A stretch of DNA of 64,000 nucleotides from Bacillota bacterium (GCA_023458755.1 JAEWYE010000050.1:1-64000); one strand, 5' to 3'. Shown: positions 49,301-58,018, counted from the stretch's first letter. The notes: generated by a model not told the origin, from the sequence alone. A program made the numbers and translations.

Positions 49301-49911
49301 CGGAATGCTTTGATGGCATCCATGTTGCACATTTCTTTCAGATCTGCGTAATCCCATTTTTCAATTTTCTGAATTTCGTGGGAGGTACGGAAACCGTCAA
49401 AGAAGTTGATGAACGGAACTTTGCCTTCAAGTGCTGCAAGATGTGCAACCGGGCTCAAGTCCATAACTTCCTGCGGGTTCGATTCTGCCAGCATAGCAAA
49501 ACCAGTCTGACGGCAGGCATACACGTCGCTGTGATCACCGAAGATGTTCAATGACTGTGTAGCAACGGTACGAGCGGAAACGTCGAATACGCATGGGAGC
49601 TGCTCACCGGCAATTTTGTACATGTTCGGGATCATCAAAAGTAGACCCTGAGATGCCGTAAAAGTGGTGGTGAGAGCACCGGCGGCAAGGGAGCCGTGAA
49701 CGGCACCGGCAGCGCCAGCTTCTGACTGCATTTCAACAACTTTAACCTGATTGCCGAATATGTTTTCCTGCCCTACAGCAGCCCATTGGTCCACACTGTC
49801 TGCCATTGGGCTAGACGGTGTGATCGGATAGATAGCAGCTACATCAGTATAAGCATAGGCTACATGAGCGGCAGCTGTATTACCATCCATAGATTGTTTT
49901 GATCTAGACAT
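46366..49911 (-). CDS. nifJ: Pyruvate:ferredoxin (flavodoxin) oxidoreductase, single chain
   Basis: 1181 residues. Oxidises pyruvate with CoA to acetyl-CoA and CO2, passing electrons to ferredoxin; the central enzyme of clostridial fermentation. Domains in order: TPP pyrimidine-binding (AYTDVAAIYPITPSSPMAD), C-terminal transketolase-like, gamma domain (ECKFWGLGGDGTVGANKNSTKIIGD), two 4Fe-4S motifs (CIQCNNCAFVCSH; CMGCGECITVCPVG), then the TPP-binding domain with the proximal cluster Cys (SGSCAGCAETSYGR) and GDGWAYDIGFGGLDHVLASG...NTGGQASKA. Intact and full length. AAGGAGG precedes the ATG. Its reduced ferredoxin could also supply HgcB, though nothing here links them directly. Confidence 0.97.
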   Translation of the reverse strand: MSRSKQSMDGNTAAAHVAYAYTDVAAIYPITPSSPMADSVDQWAAVGQENIFGNQVKVVEMQSEAGAAGAVHGSLAAGALTTTFTASQGLLLMIPNMYKIAGEQLPCVFDVSARTVATQSLNIFGDHSDVYACRQTGFAMLAESNPQEVMDLSPVAHLAALEGKVPFINFFDGFRTSHEIQKIEKWDYADLKEMCNMDAIKAFREHALNPEHPAMRGSHENGDVFFQHREACNPVYDQLPAVVEKYMAKVNEKLGTDYDLFNYYGAPDADRVIIAMGSFCDVAEEVVDYLTAAGEKVGLIKVRLYRPWVSASLLKVLPKTVKKLAVLDRSKEPGALGDPLYLDVATTLHEAGLNDIVLTGGRYGLGSKDTPPSSVFAVYTELKKDAPKARFTIGIVDDVTYLSLPEVKPAPITAAKGTVECKFWGLGGDGTVGANKNSTKIIGDHTDKYIQAYFQYDSKKTGGITISHLRFGDKPIRSPYYINQADFVACHNPSYVVKGFKMVQDVKPGGIFMINCQWSDEELDEKLNAAAKKYIADNNIQLYTINAIDKAVEIGMGKRTNTILQSAFFKLANVMPIEDAVSFMKAAAKKSYGKKGDAIVEMNYKAIDAGVDAVHKVEVPASWANPAPDAPAADITGRPATVKMVKELMNPIALMDGDSLPVSAFKDIADGQFELGASAYEKRGTAVMVPEWDSAKCIQCNNCAFVCSHATIRPFMLNADEVKAAPSNIKLADTKPKASEYKFTMSVTPLDCMGCGECITVCPVGAIKMVPQETQAAEQPVFDYLVANVGKKPGMPADTTVKGSQFNQPLLEFSGSCAGCAETSYGRLLTQLFGEHMYISNATGCSSIWGGPAATCPYTVNKDSKQGPAWANSLFEDNAEHGFGMHLGQKVLRDQAIALIEKMAASDKASAEFKAAVDKFMETKDKTRENTPAVNALVVELEKAAAAGCPDAKAVLEKKQYLAKKSVWILGGDGWAYDIGFGGLDHVLASGENVNVMVFDTEMYSNTGGQASKASNIGEVCQFAAAGKEVGKKSLAEIAMSYGYVYVAQIALGANPNQTVKVLAEAEAYNGPSLIIGYAPCELHGVKGGMNHCQDEMKAAVKAGYWNLFSFNPTLKAEGKNPFTLTSKPGDGTYQNFLNNETRYTRLQRAFPDRAEKLFSESEKAANERYEHLLRLVELYK

Positions 49912-49935
49912 TTTTTTTCCTCCTTTTATTTAAAA

Positions 49936-49991
49936 GGACACTTTGTCCAAATAATCGACATAATTTTAACATTATTTTCGGGTTTTGTAAA
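49936..49991 (-). promoter_or_regulatory. Promoter and small dyad before the oxidoreductase gene
   Basis: Minus strand: TTTACA (49986-49991), 17 bp, TAAAAT (49963-49968). Downstream of the start point lies GGACA-CTT-TGTCC (49936-49948), a 5-bp dyad that may be an operator. It is not the Rex consensus. Confidence 0.5.
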
Positions 49992-50265
49992 GGCGGGTCA
50001 ACTTGATTTTCTTATGAATTTGGGCGTATCCTAAAAATAATTTAGCTTTTATCTGTGAAACGAAAAAATTTATGTATTTCCCCCACTAATTTTTTGAGTT
50101 ATCAGAACTTGAGCCATGGTAATTCTTAGCAATGCTTTTGTATCTAATATAATCATATTAACTTTTTTATTTATAGTGAATATAATTTCAATATTATTTA
50201 GTCAGAGCTAAACAACTGACAGCCAGCGTGAATGGAGTGCTTTGGTATCGCCGATCGTTTGGACA
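49992..50265. other. AT-rich intergenic stretch, nothing recognised
   Basis: No reading frame with a ribosome-binding site, no clear hairpin and no repeat was found between the oxidoreductase promoter and the glucosidase terminator. Confidence 0.5.
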
Positions 50266-50300
50266 AAAAAATACGCCTGCCGACCGGCGGGCGTATTTTT
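50266..50300 (-). terminator. Terminator of the alpha-glucoside operon
   Basis: AAAAATACGCC(T)GCCG pairs with CGGC(G)GGCGTATTTTT with one G-T position, 28 bp after the GH13 stop codon. Confidence 0.8.
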
Positions 50301-50327
50301 CCATTATTCTGACAATAAGCAGTACGC

Positions 50328-52007
50328 TCAAAGTTTCAACACACATGCCTCATAGGGTTCCAATACGGTTCCTTGCTTCAGTGCAAACGAACTTTTCTTT
50401 CGGTTTCCGATTAACCATTCCGGATTGCTGCCTTTCATATCGTTCGGCAACTGAAATACAGCATCCTGATCTGAAAAATTGAGAATAACCAGTACACGGT
50501 CGTCGCCGGACTGCCGGATATAAGCCATAATCTGTTCATTTTCTTCGTTGACAGGCTGATAACTGCCGTAAACAAGAACAGGGTAATCATGGCGCAAACG
50601 AATCATGCGGCGATAGTAATGATAAATAGAATCTTCGCTGGCGACCTCTTTTTTTACATGAATGGAAGGATAATTCGGATTAACTGCCATCCACGGTGTA
50701 CCGCTTGAAAATCCCGCATTCGCCGTATCGTCCCACTGCATCGGAGTTCTTGCGTTATCCCGGCATTTTTTGCGTATACGCTCCATGACATCCGGCACGG
50801 TCAGTCCGCCCTGTAAGGCACTTTTGTAGTAGTTGATGGCCTCGATGTCACGGCAGTCTTCGATGGAGTCAAACTTAGTATTAGTCATGCCGATTTCATC
50901 ACCCTGAAAAACATAGGGAGTTCCCTGAAGTGTAAACAAAAGCGTTGCCAGCATTTTAGCGGACTCTGCCCGATAAACGGTATCATTGCCGAAGCGGGAA
51001 ACAATTCTTGGCTGATCGTGGTTTCCAAGGAAGACGCTGTTCCACGCTTCTCCGTCCAGTCCCCGCTGCCATTTTGCAATCACTCGTTTAAACTCAGTTA
51101 GTTTCCATTTCTTCAGATTCCATTTTGATGATTTTTCCGCGTCAATGTCCATAAGTTCGCTCTGGAAAATCATATTGAGTTCGTGTTCGTCCTTGCCGGC
51201 ATACCGCAGCGCATCCTTCAGCGTTGCATCCGGGGTTTCGCCCACGGTCATAATATTGTAGCGGGACAATACCCGTTCATTCATTTCCTTTAAGTATCCA
51301 TGCACGTTTGGACCGTTCATAAAATAGTCTGCCGCCCATTCATACCCTCCGGCGGAAGGTACAACATCCGGCAGACCTTTTACCTTTGAAATGCAGTTAA
51401 TGACATCCATGCGGAATCCGTCGATTCCTTTGTCGAGCCACCACGTCATCAGGGCGTACACTTCGTCCCGAACCTTTTGATTTTCCCAGTTCAGGTCCGG
51501 CTGCTTTTTCGAGAAGAGGTGAAGATAGTACTCCCCGCTCGCTTCGTCATATTCCCAGGCAGACGGTGTGAAAAACGAAGCCCAGTTATTGGGTTCTTTG
51601 CCGTCTTTGCCCGGCCGCCATATATAGTAGTTTCGTTTGTCGCTCTGTTTGGATCTTTTCGAATTTTGAAACCACGGGTGTTCATCGGAAGTATGGTTGA
51701 CGACTAAATCCATCACAATTTTTATGTTCTTTTTATGGGCATTTGCAAGCAGTTCGTCAAAGTCGTCCATGGTTCCGAAATCGTCCATAATTTTGCGGTA
51801 GTCGGATATATCGTACCCGTTGTCGTCATTCGGCGACTGATAAATTGGAGAAAGCCATAGAACATTGATTCCAAGCTCCTGCAAATAGTCCAGTTTGGAA
51901 AGGATACCTCTCAGATCACCTATCCCGTCGCCGTTCGAATCGCAGAAAGAGCGCGGATAAATTTGATAGATAACTGCCTCTTTCCACCATTTTCGCTCGT
52001 ATTCCAT
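50328..52007 (-). CDS. malL: Oligo-1,6-glucosidase / alpha-glucosidase, GH13
   Basis: 559 residues. Hydrolyses alpha-glucosidic bonds at the non-reducing end of short oligosaccharides. Catalytic residues: Asp201 (DGFRMDVIN), Glu257 (TVGETPD) and Asp331 (FLGNHDQPR); DLVVNHTSDEHPWF is the conserved region I. The residue after the nucleophile is Val202. In this subfamily Val there goes with alpha-1,6 (isomaltose-type) activity and Ala/Thr with alpha-1,4, so isomalto-oligosaccharides are the likely substrates. Cytoplasmic. Nine bp after the permease gene, last in the operon. Trehalose-6-phosphate hydrolase is less likely with an ABC importer. Confidence 0.9.
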   Translation of the reverse strand: MEYERKWWKEAVIYQIYPRSFCDSNGDGIGDLRGILSKLDYLQELGINVLWLSPIYQSPNDDNGYDISDYRKIMDDFGTMDDFDELLANAHKKNIKIVMDLVVNHTSDEHPWFQNSKRSKQSDKRNYYIWRPGKDGKEPNNWASFFTPSAWEYDEASGEYYLHLFSKKQPDLNWENQKVRDEVYALMTWWLDKGIDGFRMDVINCISKVKGLPDVVPSAGGYEWAADYFMNGPNVHGYLKEMNERVLSRYNIMTVGETPDATLKDALRYAGKDEHELNMIFQSELMDIDAEKSSKWNLKKWKLTEFKRVIAKWQRGLDGEAWNSVFLGNHDQPRIVSRFGNDTVYRAESAKMLATLLFTLQGTPYVFQGDEIGMTNTKFDSIEDCRDIEAINYYKSALQGGLTVPDVMERIRKKCRDNARTPMQWDDTANAGFSSGTPWMAVNPNYPSIHVKKEVASEDSIYHYYRRMIRLRHDYPVLVYGSYQPVNEENEQIMAYIRQSGDDRVLVILNFSDQDAVFQLPNDMKGSNPEWLIGNRKKSSFALKQGTVLEPYEACVLKL

Positions 52008-52016
52008 CCAATCACC

Positions 52017-52856
52017 TTATCCTTTTACCGCTCCGGAAACCATGCCTTTTACAATATTTTTTTGGAATATCAGATAAATAATCAGTGCCGGGATAATTAT
52101 TAAAATTGCGCCTGCCATAATGTTTTGCCACTCCATTTTATACTGTCCCATGAATCCGTAAGCGGAAAGCTGCAAGGTTCTGTTGTCACCGGAACTGCCG
52201 ATAATGAGAAGCGGAAGCAAAAAGTCGTTCCAAATCCACATGGCGTTAATAACGATAACGGAAGCGGTGACCGGCTTGAGCATAGGGAAAATAATGCTGA
52301 CAAACAGGCGCAGCGGAGAACAGCCGTCCAGCATGGCGCATTCCTCCAGTTCATGCGGAATGCTTTTCACAAAGCCGTGATAGAGAAAAATTGAAAGCGG
52401 AGCGCCCAGCCCCCAGTAGATGATACCCATTCCGTACAGATTACCGATTAGCCCAAGCTGTTTGGATACTTTCACCAGAGTAATCATAAAAGACTGAAAA
52501 GGGATAATCATCGGCATAATACAGAACATGAAGATGACATAGCTGTACTTGGTTTTCACACGGGACAGTTTATACCCCGCAAGCGAGCCGAGAATAACGA
52601 TTCCCGTTACGCCGATTACCGTTACAATCAAGGTATTCAGAAAGCTTTGCGGATAGTTCATGCTGGAAAAAACATTGCTGAAATTTTGGAATGTAAATTT
52701 CTGCGGAACAGACAGCACGTTTGTCATAATTTCACTGTAAGATTTGAACGAACCGAAGATCACCAGCATCAACGGTGCCAAATAAACAACTAAAACTAAA
52801 ATCAGAACGATAAAAACAATGGTGGTACCCGTATTCCGTTTTTTTATGCTGCTCAT
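52017..52856 (-). CDS. CUT1 sugar ABC transporter permease (MalG-like)
   Basis: 279 residues, six TM segments, EAA-type loop ECAMLDGCSPLRLFVSIIFPMLKP (Cys for the second Ala position), C-terminal QKNIVKGMVSGAVKG. AAAGGAG precedes the ATG, which overlaps the stop of the other permease gene by 4 bp (ATGA), giving translational coupling. Imports the substrate of the GH13 enzyme encoded next. Confidence 0.92.
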   Translation of the reverse strand: MSSIKKRNTGTTIVFIVLILVLVVYLAPLMLVIFGSFKSYSEIMTNVLSVPQKFTFQNFSNVFSSMNYPQSFLNTLIVTVIGVTGIVILGSLAGYKLSRVKTKYSYVIFMFCIMPMIIPFQSFMITLVKVSKQLGLIGNLYGMGIIYWGLGAPLSIFLYHGFVKSIPHELEECAMLDGCSPLRLFVSIIFPMLKPVTASVIVINAMWIWNDFLLPLLIIGSSGDNRTLQLSAYGFMGQYKMEWQNIMAGAILIIIPALIIYLIFQKNIVKGMVSGAVKG

Positions 52857-53746
52857 GCTTCCTGCTCCTTTCTCTTTGTAATGGTAACCTGTATGATCGT
52901 AATAATCGCAACCATGATAAACAGAATAACGGATTTCGCACTGCCGTATCCGTACTGGTTGCTGTTAAAGGCTGTGTTATAGATATCCAGTGCAACCGAA
53001 GTAGTAGCGGTACCGGGGCCGCCGCCGGTCAAACTGAAAATTAATTCAAACATTTTCAGGGAATTTGCAATGGAATAGAAGGTGCAAACCGTAATAGACG
53101 GCATAATCATTGGGAGCGTAATGGAAAAGAACTGCCGTATTTTTCCTGCACCGTCAATTGTGGCAGCTTCCAGCAAATCATCGGGTACCGATTGCAAACC
53201 CGCAATATAAATCAGCATATAAAAGCCCAACGACTGCCAAACCGTAACCATTACCGTACTGATAACCGCCAGATTCGGCTCGCCCAGCCAACTCCAGCCG
53301 AACAGTGCCGCTCCTGTCGCGTCATGTATGGACTCAAAAGCACGGCTGTAAATGAATTTCCAAATAAAACCGATAATAATCAAACTGATGATGTTCGGAA
53401 CATAAAACGCGGCTCTGAAAAAGCCCTTGCCGCGAATTCTTGACTGCTCCAGCAGTACAGAAAAAAGAATAGCTAGAATATTAATGAAAATGACAGCTAA
53501 AACCGCGTAAATCAGCGTGTAGGAAATTGAACTGCTGAATGTAGTGTCATTTGTAAACGCACGGATATAATTTTTCAACCCAATGAAGGTAGAACCTTTT
53601 TGAATTCCGTTCCACTTCTGGAACGAATAGTAGATGCACATAAGAAACGGTATCCCCACAAAAAGGAAAATCATAAGCACAGCAGGCATCGTAAAGCCCG
53701 CAAACTCCAGTGCGTGGGAAATCTTTTTTTTCAACGCTTTATCCAT
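52853..53746 (-). CDS. CUT1 sugar ABC transporter permease (MalF-like)
   Basis: 297 residues with six TM segments; EAA loop LEAATIDGAGKIRQFFSITLPMIMPS and the conserved FSLTGGGPG motif. Lies 205 bp after the binding-protein gene, with a hairpin in the gap (53916-53941), the third case of this arrangement in the window. Confidence 0.92.
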   Translation of the reverse strand: MDKALKKKISHALEFAGFTMPAVLMIFLFVGIPFLMCIYYSFQKWNGIQKGSTFIGLKNYIRAFTNDTTFSSSISYTLIYAVLAVIFINILAILFSVLLEQSRIRGKGFFRAAFYVPNIISLIIIGFIWKFIYSRAFESIHDATGAALFGWSWLGEPNLAVISTVMVTVWQSLGFYMLIYIAGLQSVPDDLLEAATIDGAGKIRQFFSITLPMIMPSITVCTFYSIANSLKMFELIFSLTGGGPGTATTSVALDIYNTAFNSNQYGYGSAKSVILFIMVAIITIIQVTITKRKEQEA

Positions 53747-53915
53747 AATCTCAATCTCCTAGGTCGTGTTAAAAAGATCCAACAATTTATTCATAATACT
53801 ATCGAGTATGAATCTCCAATAAAAAGCATCGACTTAATTGGAGCTTCGTATAAAAAATCAGCCTTGCATATATGCTTTTCTCTTGTAACAAGGCCTGTTG
53901 CCGATTTGCGAAAAA

Positions 53916-53941
53916 CAGGGAGGCGTAAATACGCCCCCCTG
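53916..53941. repeat. Hairpin directly after the binding-protein gene
   Basis: CAGGG-a-GGCGT pairs with ACGCC-c-CCCTG around AAAT, 10 bp with one mismatch, 10 bp after the stop codon on the minus strand. Only weak T content follows (TGTTTTTCG), so partial termination or 3'-end protection of the binding-protein mRNA is likely. Confidence 0.65.
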
Positions 53942-53951
53942 AACAATCTCA

Positions 53952-55235
53952 TTAGCTTTCGGCGTTATATGCGTCTACAAAGAGTTTTGTCAATGCGTCT
54001 TTTGTCTGCTGACGGTTTGCCGTACCTGCCGCATAGCTTTGGAACGCTGTTCCGAAAGGCTGTTCAATGCCGTCCGGGCCGCTGAAAATCCACCATTGGC
54101 TGGTCTTGCTGTTGGAAATTGCATCAGCGGCTGATTTTGCGAGCTGGGTATCCGGGCTTGTCGCGCCTTTTTGCGGAGAAGACTGCTTAATGACATCCGG
54201 AATCCATTTCTTGCCGTAATCGGAAGTTGTGAGCCAGTTGAGCAGGGCAAGAACTTCTTTCAGGTTCTTGGAATCCTTGGAAACACGCATGGTCAGGTTA
54301 CTGTCAACCGCGACTGTGGATTTGCCGTCTTTTCTCGGTGCTTCGAGGTAACCCATGTCAATATCTTTATTGATCTTGCGGATAGAATCTTCTTCCCAGG
54401 AACCCTGGTGAATCATGGCAACTTTACCGTTTGCAAAATCGGAACACTGAATATCTGCGGTAGATTCCATCGGCTTATTGCCGCTGTATTTCTTAACAAG
54501 ATCAATCAGGTCAAGAGCAAAATCCACCTGCGGCAGATCACCGAATTTTGCTTTGCCGCTCTTAATGTCGTTAAACAACGCGTTGTAGTCACCGTTGTTG
54601 GCATCGCTCATGGAAGGATACGTCATCTGCGGCAGTACCCACCACTCGGCAAAGCCGGAGCTGAACGGCTGAATGCCTTTTTTGGCTAACTTTTCGCAGG
54701 CTTGCTTGTAACCGTCAAGCGTTGTCGGAAGGTCTGTAATACCCGCATCCTTAAACAGTTTCTTGTTGTAAATAAAGGAATGGGACTGCACAAGAAATGG
54801 ATATCCCAAAACCTTTCCGTCCAAAGTTACACCCTTCAGGAAAGAAGGATCCATGTTCTTCATAAAGTCTTCATTGGTCAAATCATAGGAATAATCCTTA
54901 TAAACACGGTTATCATTGTAAGCACTGGACATAAACAGATCCGGAACTTCACCGGAGTTTAATTTCGATTTCAATACGGTCTGATAATCGTTCTGAACGA
55001 TCGTCATGTCAAGAGTTACCTGAGGTTTTACCTTTTTGTATTCTGCCGCCATTGCCTTATACTGATCGGACAGTTCCGGGCTGTTCAGCATCAGCTTTAA
55101 GGTAACAGGTCCTGTGGATTCCGATGATGCTGCCGAAGAGGCGCCGCTTGTACTTGCCGTGTTATTTCCCGAGCAGCCGGTGAACACAGACACGATCATA
55201 GCTGCGCACAATGCCATTGCTGTTAGTTTTCTCAT
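53952..55235 (-). CDS. Sugar ABC transporter solute-binding lipoprotein (GH13 operon)
   Basis: 427 residues. Signal MRKLTAMALCAAMIVSVFTGC with lipobox FTGC|S. Family-1 features include TLKLMLNSPELSDQYKAMAAEYKKVKPQVTLDM, SGEVPDLFMSSAYND, FANGKVAMIHQGSWEEDSI and WWIFSGPDGIEQPF. GGGAGG lies before the ATG. First gene of the operon with two permeases and the oligo-1,6-glucosidase, divergent from the YesM/YesN genes that probably control it. The ligand is probably an isomalto- or related alpha-gluco-oligosaccharide. Confidence 0.92.
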   Translation of the reverse strand: MRKLTAMALCAAMIVSVFTGCSGNNTASTSGASSAASSESTGPVTLKLMLNSPELSDQYKAMAAEYKKVKPQVTLDMTIVQNDYQTVLKSKLNSGEVPDLFMSSAYNDNRVYKDYSYDLTNEDFMKNMDPSFLKGVTLDGKVLGYPFLVQSHSFIYNKKLFKDAGITDLPTTLDGYKQACEKLAKKGIQPFSSGFAEWWVLPQMTYPSMSDANNGDYNALFNDIKSGKAKFGDLPQVDFALDLIDLVKKYSGNKPMESTADIQCSDFANGKVAMIHQGSWEEDSIRKINKDIDMGYLEAPRKDGKSTVAVDSNLTMRVSKDSKNLKEVLALLNWLTTSDYGKKWIPDVIKQSSPQKGATSPDTQLAKSAADAISNSKTSQWWIFSGPDGIEQPFGTAFQSYAAGTANRQQTKDALTKLFVDAYNAES

Positions 55236-55424
55236 GTGTAAAATTCCTCCCTCATTTTTAAGCTCATGTTTCGCACATTTGCTTGACTGTATTTATCATA
55301 CCACCTATGTGCAAATTGAAAATAGAAAATCGTGAATAGATAGGGGTAAAAAAAAGAACAAAAAAATTCTCCCAAAAACGATATTTTATGATATAATAAA
55401 CAGAAACGAAAGGAGATATGCAAA

Positions 55425-57203
55425 ATTAAACGATTTTTCATATGGAAAAAAGCGGAAAACATTTCCCTTTCAAAACAACTGATCGTTGCGATTACCTTAA
55501 TGGTGTTTTGCCTGTTGTCCGTTGTGATCGTGTTTAATTACAACCGGACAATCAATATGATTACCGAGCAGCAGGCCGCATCGAACCTTGAAATTCTGGA
55601 CCTTAAAAAAAGCAATTTCGAAAACTACTTTGATCAGATAGAAGATTATTCTATGCTGCTAAGATATAATTCCCGGCTTTTTAACATATTCAGCAGTGAC
55701 CAGCCGCTCAGTTATGAAGATTCTACTTATGTATGCTCTTCGCTCCGCGATACCTTTTTATCCCGCAAGGATATTGAATCCTATAAGCTATATCTGCTTG
55801 AGAACAGGACCTGCTATACGGTCACAAAAAATGATTTCAATGTGAGGACTGCCTCTTTTCAATCTTTGGATGATATAAAATACCATAAGGAAACCTCTTC
55901 GTCAAAAAATTATCTTTACTTTCATCCCGCACAAAACACAAACGGCCAATTGGTCACGATTTACCGTTCCTTTATCAACATCATCAATCATCGGGAGATT
56001 GCTTATGTAGAGATCACGGTAAACGACTCGTTTCTGCGCGATTTATCCGATGACAACAGCGGAATGTCCAGTATCCTCTGTTTATTGGATCAAAAAAATC
56101 AGCTTTATTTTTCAGGAGACAACTCCATATTGAATTCCAAAGATTTAAACTTGCTGACAGAAAACTTTTCCGGGAAAAGCGGAAACGGCAATGTTTCTTT
56201 GGGACTTGACGGAAAAAATTATTTATCCGTTTTCAGTGATTCGGAAGACGGACGGTGGAGATTTGTTAATTTGATTCCGCAGGACAGGATGCAAAAAACA
56301 GTAGCGGAAACACGAAATCTGAGCCTGATATTGGCCGCGATTGCTTTTGCCGCCGCCGGCCTGGTGATTTTTGCAATGATCCGCATGCAGCTAAAGCCTC
56401 TTCAACTTTTGGCCAAGCATATGCAAAGCGCCGGTAAGGGCGATTTTAAAACAAAAATTGATTTTGGCGGCAACGCGGAGGTCAAAAATCTTTCCCGTCA
56501 ATTCAATTCGATGATTACTCATATTGATGAACTGATTCAAAAAAATTATATTGCCGATTTAAATGAAAAAACGGCACGTCTGAAAGCATTGGAAGCACAA
56601 ATCAATCCTCATTTTCTTTACAACACCTTGCAGGCAATTTCAACCGAGGCGGTTTTAGCCGGTCAGCAAAATATCGTCAAAATGATAAACGCACTTGCAT
56701 CGCTGCTGCGTTATTCGATTCAGAACAAAGACCTTGTCCGTGTGGAAACCGAAATTAAGCACGTACAGGAATATCTATTTTTGCAAGCCGCACGATTTGA
56801 AGACCGTCTCTCCTATCAAATTGCCGTGGACCCGCAAACCGCAGAAATGCTGATTCCGAAAATATCGATTCAGGTATTGGTGGAAAACTCCATTATTCAC
56901 GGTTTCAGCAACAACGGCGGCGATATTCTGATTGCCGTGGATGTTAAAATTGAGAATGAATTTCTGCATGTTTGTGTAGCGGATAACGGCAGCGGTATGA
57001 CACCGCAGCGACTGGAGGAAGTCTGCCGCCTGATGGACCCGAGCAACCCGGACGGTAACGAAATTGGGCTGCCAAACCTCGCTTCACGGTTGAAGATTTT
57101 ATTTCATGACAGCGCGGAATTGTCGATTTCGAGCCAGTTGAATCGCGGGACAAAAGTAGAAATGTGGATTCCTTTGGCAGAAGGGAGCAGTGCCGATGTA
57201 TAA
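55425..57203 (+). CDS. YesM-like sensor histidine kinase with probable AUU start
   Basis: 592 residues if begun at ATT 55425 (reads MKRFFIWKKAENISLSKQL). The first in-frame ATG is at 55500, in the middle of TM1, and would remove the cytoplasmic tail; AAAGGAG lies 9 bases before the ATT. TM1 ~17-42, extracellular sensor, TM2 near 295-315, HAMP, then His in LEAQINPHFLYNTLQAIS, N box LVENSIIHGF, DNGSGM, and GLPNLASRLKI. An alternative is a one-base indel in the AAAA after an out-of-frame ATG at 55418. It overlaps the next gene by 8 bp and is divergent from the importer operon. A TATAAT lies at 55392-55397. Confidence 0.85.
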   Translation: MKRFFIWKKAENISLSKQLIVAITLMVFCLLSVVIVFNYNRTINMITEQQAASNLEILDLKKSNFENYFDQIEDYSMLLRYNSRLFNIFSSDQPLSYEDSTYVCSSLRDTFLSRKDIESYKLYLLENRTCYTVTKNDFNVRTASFQSLDDIKYHKETSSSKNYLYFHPAQNTNGQLVTIYRSFINIINHREIAYVEITVNDSFLRDLSDDNSGMSSILCLLDQKNQLYFSGDNSILNSKDLNLLTENFSGKSGNGNVSLGLDGKNYLSVFSDSEDGRWRFVNLIPQDRMQKTVAETRNLSLILAAIAFAAAGLVIFAMIRMQLKPLQLLAKHMQSAGKGDFKTKIDFGGNAEVKNLSRQFNSMITHIDELIQKNYIADLNEKTARLKALEAQINPHFLYNTLQAISTEAVLAGQQNIVKMINALASLLRYSIQNKDLVRVETEIKHVQEYLFLQAARFEDRLSYQIAVDPQTAEMLIPKISIQVLVENSIIHGFSNNGGDILIAVDVKIENEFLHVCVADNGSGMTPQRLEEVCRLMDPSNPDGNEIGLPNLASRLKILFHDSAELSISSQLNRGTKVEMWIPLAEGSSADV

Positions 57204-57960
57204 GTCCTTGATTATTGACGACGAAAAGCCGGTACACCGGGTCATCCATGCTCTTGGGCACTGGTTTGACCTGGACATATCTGCGCCGGAATCGGCATAT
57301 GACGGCCGCGCCGGCTTAAGCACCATGCGTGAGCTGCGGCCGGATATTGTGTTTTTGGATATGCAGATGCCCATTTTAAACGGCGTTGAATTTTTAAAAG
57401 CCGCTACCCCTGAATTTCCCAAAACAAAATTCATAGTGGTAAGCGGATACGATGAATTCACCTATGCAAAAGTGGCGATTCAGTATCGGGTATTGGATTA
57501 TCTTTTGAAGCCGATTGTGGAAAGCGAACTGAATGCTGCGTTAAAAAAGGCGCGGGACTTTCTGGATGCCGAACATCATATCGCAAGAAACAGCGTACCG
57601 CAAGCGCCTGATATCAGCACCGAAATGCTTGCACAGGCCGTAAAAGATTATTTGGATAAAAATTATTCGAAAGATGTGCATTTATCCGAGCTGGCCGACC
57701 GCTTCCATTTTTCAAAAGAATATATTTCCAAACTGTTCAAAGGGAAATATGATGCCGGAATTTATGAATATGTATTAAATCTTCGAATGACCCGCGCAAA
57801 AGAACTGCTTTTGGACGAAAGCCTGCAAGTCCAAACTATCTCGGAACGTTTAGGCTACAAAGATAATAATTACTTCAGCAAAGCGTTTCGCACTTTTTAT
57901 GGAATCTCACCGTCCGAATTCAAAGAGAAAGCGGAACACAGTGAAATCCCAACAAAATAA
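57196..57960 (+). CDS. YesN-like response regulator (receiver + AraC domain)
   Basis: 254 residues from MYKSLIIDDEK (AGGGAG 8 bases upstream; the GTG two codons earlier is less well placed). Phosphoacceptor Asp55 in VFLDMQMPILNG, Lys near 105 in YLLKPIVES. AraC HTH at ~155-250 (LSELADRFHFSKEYISKLFKGKYD, ISERLGYKDNNYFSKAFRTFYGISPSEF). Its start overlaps the kinase stop, so the pair is coupled. Most likely activates the divergent alpha-glucoside importer operon when the kinase senses substrate. Confidence 0.92.
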   Translation: MYKSLIIDDEKPVHRVIHALGHWFDLDISAPESAYDGRAGLSTMRELRPDIVFLDMQMPILNGVEFLKAATPEFPKTKFIVVSGYDEFTYAKVAIQYRVLDYLLKPIVESELNAALKKARDFLDAEHHIARNSVPQAPDISTEMLAQAVKDYLDKNYSKDVHLSELADRFHFSKEYISKLFKGKYDAGIYEYVLNLRMTRAKELLLDESLQVQTISERLGYKDNNYFSKAFRTFYGISPSEFKEKAEHSEIPTK

Positions 57961-57975
57961 CAGAATTCAAATGAT

Positions 57976-58018
57976 ATCCTCAGAGATGCGGTCATGCCCC
58001 ATTTCTGAGGATTTTTTT
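57976..58018 (+). terminator. Terminator of the YesMN pair
   Basis: ATCCTCAGA and TCTGAGGAT form the base of a longer stem (with internal mismatches) followed by seven T, 15 bp after the regulator stop. Confidence 0.85.
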
